A stretch of DNA of 64,000 bases from Pictodentalium vernedei (Eukaryota > Mollusca > Scaphopoda > Dentaliida > Dentaliidae): contig CM062294.1 in the NCBI GenBank assembly GCA_031216915.1, positions 159,543,455 to 159,607,454 on the forward strand. Direction: 5' to 3'. The position numbers were made by a program, and so were the translations under genes. Under the pieces are notes generated by a model. It searched no databases and was not told the origin of the DNA. It was given only the letters and a program-made list of their open reading frames with translations. This document shows, piece by piece, positions 59,225 to 64,000 of this stretch; position 1 is the first letter of the stretch, and each line of letters begins with the position of its first letter.

Positions 59225-60476
59225 CTAAGTCAGAGTCCGAATCTTTACCTCTAAAAACATAACCTCCTTTTGTAATTTTATGTGGTATATTAGTCATATT
59301 TGTATTAAGTAAGGTTTTTCAAATCATTCCCCAACCTTTCTCCGAGTCTCACCTAGGGGTATGTCCTAGCCTAACATGAGATGGTGACAAAACCAACAGT
59401 GCACGAAGGGCATACTCGACCATGGTATGCACACGCGTACCGCTCATCGATTGACCCGTGCAGCCGCGCCATCATAGAATAGTCGATAAACTGACGACAT
59501 CAAACCAGGGAGGATCATTGTACAAAAATACTTGGAATCCATCAGACAATGCAGCATGGTTGATTTGGAAGAAGACAAGACATTATTCACAGCGAGTACA
59601 ATGATAAAAAATAGATAGAGAGTATAACAGATTGGTCAGTTTAGGGAGTACTCCGATGTGACGTTCATCTGTAGGGCTCCCGACTGAATAGTACGAGCCT
59701 GACCCAGACAACTATCTACCATGAAGTTAAGGCCCCATTCTGTTTGTTTGACAAAATCCTCACGGAGGATTGCCCAACCGGGGCCACTGGAGTCCCTAGC
59801 TACCAGGATCCCGTCGCTTATGGCCTTCAGCACGCACCCTATGGAAGAACAAAGCATTCTCCTCTTTTCTCAACCAAGGGTTGGCATCGGCCACGGCGGA
59901 GTTATGGTACGTGTTCATGCCTATATAGTTCAGCCATAATACTTTACACAACAATATTTCATTGCCGAATGTGTAGAAACTGTGATCATTGAAGATTTGT
60001 TTATGTTAATAATATTGCTTCAACAGATGTTTATCAGCCATTCACTTCTGCCTTCCTGTTCCCTCTGTCTCTTCACGACGAGAATTGTATAAGTGTCTGT
60101 GAACAGTTAAAAACAAATATTTTGTACTTTGACACCTAGAGTTGTTATTTCAGCACGACCCAACTCTTTAGAAGTGGGTCTGGACAATAGACAGAGGTTA
60201 TGAGTAAGGGTCAGTTCAAAATACTGTTGGCACAAGTTCATCATGGGCGATAAGACACAAACTACATGTACTACTTGAGACACCACATCAGATATGGCAA
60301 ACAGTAAGATATTTATTCATTTATTTATTTATCTGTTCATTTATTTCGTGACGCTGAGTGTCACATCAGCATCAATTTGCTTTATCATGGTGAAAAAGGT
60401 TCAAACGGTCAATGGAATTAAAGGCCTTATATGACGTAGAATACCCACCAACATTATATATACAATTAATAGCTAG
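59225..60476. other. No recognised feature
   Basis: About 1.25 kb. The overlapping frames at 59636-59992 look mildly protein-like on the minus strand but have no clear splice signals. Nothing supported. Confidence 0.4.
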
Positions 60477-60480
60477 TTAA

Positions 60481-60724
60481 CCCTTTACCTAACATGAAAA
60501 GCAGACGACACTTGCAAAAATAATTCTTGAATAACTAATTTTTTTCATTTTTTGTCTCAAAAACATAGGTTATGACCCCTCGTTGGAACGAGCTCGACGA
60601 GCTCGTTCCAACGAGGGGTCATAACCTATGTTTTTGAGACAAAAAATGAAAAAAATAATGAAAATTAATTGGCGATTTTTGAGAATAGCGCTGGCCGGTT
60701 TTGGCCGTTACGTTGGGTAAAGGG
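60481..60724 (+). mobile_element. TTAA MITE, subfamily A, copy A5 (best preserved)
   Basis: TTAA at 60477-60480 and 60725-60728. Ends CCCTTTACCTAACATG and, inverted, CCCTTTACCCAACGTAACGG. The palindrome from GTCTCAAAAACATAGG onwards is perfect on both arms, with core CTCGTTGGAACGAGCTCG. Confidence 0.93.
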
Positions 60725-61060
60725 TTAAGGAAGAAAATGGGAGTTAAATATTACTGCAATGGTCTTCAGTAACCTATGTCTGCAATATCGATCACTTGAA
60801 AAGGCCCACAGAAACAAAACTTGCCGTAACACAATTTTTTACAACCTAAAATTGATTATGTTAGGAAACATATGAATATTTTGACCGACCAAAAAACAAC
60901 ATGCTTGATAAAATTACACTACGATTAATATCTAAAGATGTCAATAGAATAAAACAAACAATATACAGTAACGAGAAGTTCCTAAACGCTCAGTCATACA
61001 ACCAAAAAACAACAAAATTTTGGCTAAAACTACCTATATTATTTCTGAAAGGTACATAAA

Positions 61061-61846
61061 TAGACAATATACATATAGTGTTTTTTTATATCTGGTTTAT
61101 ACAACGAGTTGAAATATAGTTAATATTTTCGAGGCTCTGCCGAGAAAATATTAACTATATTTCAACGAGTTTTTTTATCTGATAACAAACAGCAGTTTCA
61201 ATAGTTGAGGCGTATATTCACTTTTATGCTCGTTCCCACGGGCCTCCGTAGAAAATGAGACAAAGCAAACGCGATCTTTTGGTTGTTGCTGTACAGGCAA
61301 AACCACTGGTTGCAGTTGATCTATTATTCATGTCTTCTTTAGCTCTTCCTGGCGACGATGATAAAGTGTATTCAATCGAGAACTTTCCAAGTTTCCAATT
61401 TCCATTATTTATGGTCCACTTTTGTTTTTGTTTACAATTCGTACGAAACGTTTTTTTTCACGTAGCAGACGAACGTGTAATTGGAGCAGTACTTTGATCG
61501 TGGACGTAGACGTAGCTATAAATAGCGCATTACACATTACTGACAGTCTAGTAATTTCTACATAAGGTTTTGAACGAAGTAGGTTGTAATTATTTCTTTA
61601 TTTCAGCAAAATAAACTGAAAATTTACATGTTTATACTTATAGAAAATATGTCATATATATTTCGATTAAATTTCACTTGCTCCTTCAGCGTAGAATTCA
61701 AACTTGCATTACGAAGTTTATGAATGAATGAAAATGGAATCGAACGAGGTCAAAGGTCGTTCGCATAAATTATAATTATATACAACACCCGTTGTATATA
61801 CTTCAAGTATATACAACGGGTGTTATACTCTATGGTTATCAGATAA
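61061..61846. mobile_element. Family F element F2
   Basis: About 0.79 kb, same ends as F1 without the SINE: TAGACAATATACATATAG to GGTTATCAGA, between TAAA on both sides. The homologous array unit near 62160 keeps the empty site (GATACATAAAATCAGG). Left hairpin with tip GGCTCTGCC; right hairpin CAACACCCGTTGTATATACT perfect over 23 bp. Like F1 it carries a GCTATAAATAG-type box inside. No recognised protein. Confidence 0.85.
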
Positions 61847-62321
61847 AATAAGGGTTAGGTATTACTGCAATGGATCTCAATATCCGTAGTCTGCAATATT
61901 AATGACAAAACTCACTAAACACTGGAATTTGCCTAAAGATAAGGGTTAAATGTTACTGCACTGGTCTTCATCCTAAACAGCCTCGGAGACAAAACTTAAC
62001 ACAAATTTTAGCAACCAAAAAGTGACTACGCGGAAAAATATGATTATGTTTGACTGAAAAAAATATTGCACACAGTAGGTCTAGTATCTGAAGATGTCCT
62101 TCAAATAAAAATGTGTACTGTAATAAGTTTGGGCTAAAAATTGCCATCAAATTCCTGAAGGATACATAAAATCAGGATTAAATATGACAGCAATTGACTT
62201 CAGTAACCCATGTCAACAATATGGAAGACCCGGAAAGACACCTCATCACAAACTTTCACAACTTAAAATTCACTGAGAAAAACATGAAAATTTTGACTGA
62301 AAAAAGTATCTTTAATACATA

Positions 62322-63055
62322 GAGGATATGGAATGAGTGTTTTTCTCATATAATATTTATGAAACGAGTCTAAGAATTTTCCGTTTTTGGCGAGCCTCTG
62401 GCGAGCCCAAACGGAACATTCGGACGAGTTTCATAAATATTATGTGAGAGAAACACTCATTTCATATTCTGTTTATCATATGACGCACACACGCACAAAT
62501 TAGCCACTTAGTATGACTTTTTGACCCATCACCTAACTTGAGTTGAAGACGGCACTTGGAAAAAATCATCCTTGTATAACTAGAACTTTTCATTTTTTGC
62601 TTCCAAAGCATAGGTTATGACCCCTCATTGGAACGAGCTCGTCGAGCTCGTTCCAATGAGGGGTCATAACCTATGTTTTTGAAGCAAAAAGTGAAAATAT
62701 AAAAAAAAGGAATGGCGTTTTTCTTGTAGGTAAAAGATTAATACAATATAACCCACCCTAAATAGGACAGATAATGTAAATTCTCCCTACTGAAATTATG
62801 CAAATGTCACCTAGTTGTATTTTGTTTAGCCAATCAAATTGGGCACTTTTGAAATTGACCAATGAAAGCTCCCAACTCTTATTATGCAAATTATGAAAAT
62901 GTGGACCAGATTTATTTTGTTCGGCCAATCAAATTGTCTAGTTTTGAAATTGACCAATGAAATTGACGGAAGGCTTTATTTATCACTGATTAATATGAAA
63001 GCAAAATATCAAATGTTTTAAAGTGAACAAAACGGACTAGACATATGATACAATA
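62322..63055 (+). mobile_element. Family C palindromic element, copy 3
   Basis: Left hairpin (about 62328-62473) with arms through GAGTGTTTTTCTCATATAAT and tip GGCGAGCC. Next come CACACACGCACAAATTAGCC, the A-like inner part with the shared palindrome (62598-62686), and two direct repeats of about 95 bp with GCCAATCAAATTG and ACCAATGAAA. TTTATCATATGAC just inside the hairpin is inverted relative to the right end (GACATATGATA). Confidence 0.88.
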
Positions 63056-63370
63056 GGCTTATTACATGAAATTGTTATTCATATAAAGCAATAAACAGCA
63101 ATGTAAAAGTAAGGACCACACAATCTACACGAACGCTGACCTAAACGTGTAGTCTTTCAGTCAGAAATTGACTAGGTTAAATGGTTGGTGAATCGTGAAA
63201 AAAGTCACATTATCAGGGTTCAATACTGTCGTTATAAGCTCCAATAACCTACATATGCAATGTAAAAGCCCAGAGCCCATTGGACTCTGAGAAATGTCCG
63301 AAAAAGTCTGAATATGTTAAAAGTACTGACAAATTATAAACATTTGTGCGTTCAGTATAGTTGATATCTA

Positions 63371-64000
63371 ATAGTCGCGTGAGACGGGGATACGGATGGC
63401 CTTGCGGATGGAGATGCGTATAATAAATCTCGACCCCTCACCCCTCCGAACCGTGAAAATACCACATATTTTGGGAAAATAGACATACAATACGGATGAG
63501 ATACGGATGGTCTCGGATAAATACGGATAGATACGGATGTATGTGTGTCACTCTGCGACCATCCCTAAAACCTGCGGCAGGAGAAACGGATAGATACGCA
63601 TAGATAATCATAGATACAGATGAGATACGGATCAATACGGGTAGATACACTGCGATGCTGTATTTTGTGGCATCAAACCTCGCGTTGGTAGACTCCCTTT
63701 TCCATCGTATTTATCAGTTTCTGATGCGGATGAGATAGGTATTAACACGGATCAATACGGATTAATACGGATTAATACGAATTTTGTGCGGATTGGCCAT
63801 CCGCACACGGATGAAAAAAAGTTTTGAAATTTTCAAAACGTTTTTCATATTATGCGCTTCGTGATACGTTTTCACACGGATTGATACGGATGATACGGAT
63901 GTCTGCGGTCAGATACGGATGTGTGCGGATAGATACGGATGGTCATCCGTATCTATCCGTATCAACCGTATTCTCCCTTCTGACGCGCTTTTAAAGATGT
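63371..64000. repeat. Degenerate ATACGGAT-type array, continues past the edge
   Basis: Many imperfect copies of GGATAGATACGGATG and GATACGGATGAG in both orientations, with a hairpin near 63936-63966 (CGGATAGATACGGATG). No clear single period by eye. Confidence 0.8.

Larger units (their letters stand above)
60733..63370. repeat. Degenerate tandem array, split by F2 and C3
   Basis: Units begin near 60735, 61852, 61940, 62170 and perhaps 63215. They share TTACTGCAATGGTCTTCAGT, AACC.ATGTC.GCAATAT, TAAAGATGTC and GGCTAAAA..., then TTCCTGAAGGATACATAAAA. Units are roughly 230-330 bp and diverged. Element F2 lies in the first unit and C3 after the fourth. Confidence 0.6.

Noticed and set aside
59395-59480. 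tRNA-like head on the minus strand (GGTCAATCGATGAGCGGTAC)
   Set aside because: The B box is poor and no body or tail follows; too weak to call.
59636-59992. Protein-like overlapping frames
   Set aside because: The best-looking pieces fall in different frames without clear splice sites.

Overview
The window is a piece of an animal nuclear genome. It is AT-rich, with long non-coding stretches, spliced gene pieces with GT-AG signals, tRNA-derived SINEs, LINEs of two or three clades, and very many palindromic DNA transposon relics. A marine invertebrate (mollusc, echinoderm, hemichordate or lancelet) fits best, because 2A-like peptides in CR1-type LINEs and tRNA SINEs with this kind of body are known there. 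The sequence alone does not fix the phylum. Nothing points to bacterial or organellar DNA, and no LTR retroelement or virus-like element was recognised.

Host genes are few and only partly visible, all on the minus strand. They are a Thr/Ser-rich mucin-like exon (47370-48215) with a small Cys-rich candidate exon downstream of it (47011-47087), a last coding exon with stop and AATAAA (20449-20575), a short single-pass membrane exon (23831-24153), and a weak candidate at 1408-1760. None could be named.

The rest is mobile DNA and repeats. (1) A TTAA-targeted, piggyBac-like MITE group (subfamilies A and B, about 235-250 bp) shares a long central palindrome with a larger element, family C (about 730 bp). 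At least eleven copies carry the same palindromic core. (2) A tRNA-derived SINE occurs seven times, and a second SINE type carries a large CA microsatellite. (3) An I/Nimb-like LINE with an RNase H domain is present at 37395-40040, in a second broken copy at 33890-36067, and probably as an ORF1 fragment at 58846-59200. Its 3' end matches the SINE tail. (4) A CR1/L2-like LINE (51646-56785) has a PHD-like zinc finger and a 2A-like motif. It sits inside an older repeat (family D) and itself holds family F element F1, which in turn holds a SINE: four nested layers. (5) Tandem arrays include a clean 128-bp satellite (11915-12855), a TIR element with a ~165-bp minisatellite (36224-37371), degenerate arrays at 43380-44930 and 60733-63370, and a (GGATAGATAC)-like array at the right edge.

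The main theme is palindromes. Long, nearly perfect hairpins occur about every 2-4 kb, many inside elements, several with the same GC-rich tip. Their arms stay complementary although their sequence varies between copies, and one copy of family C carries a new palindrome that its sister copies lack. This points to an active process that makes or corrects hairpins.
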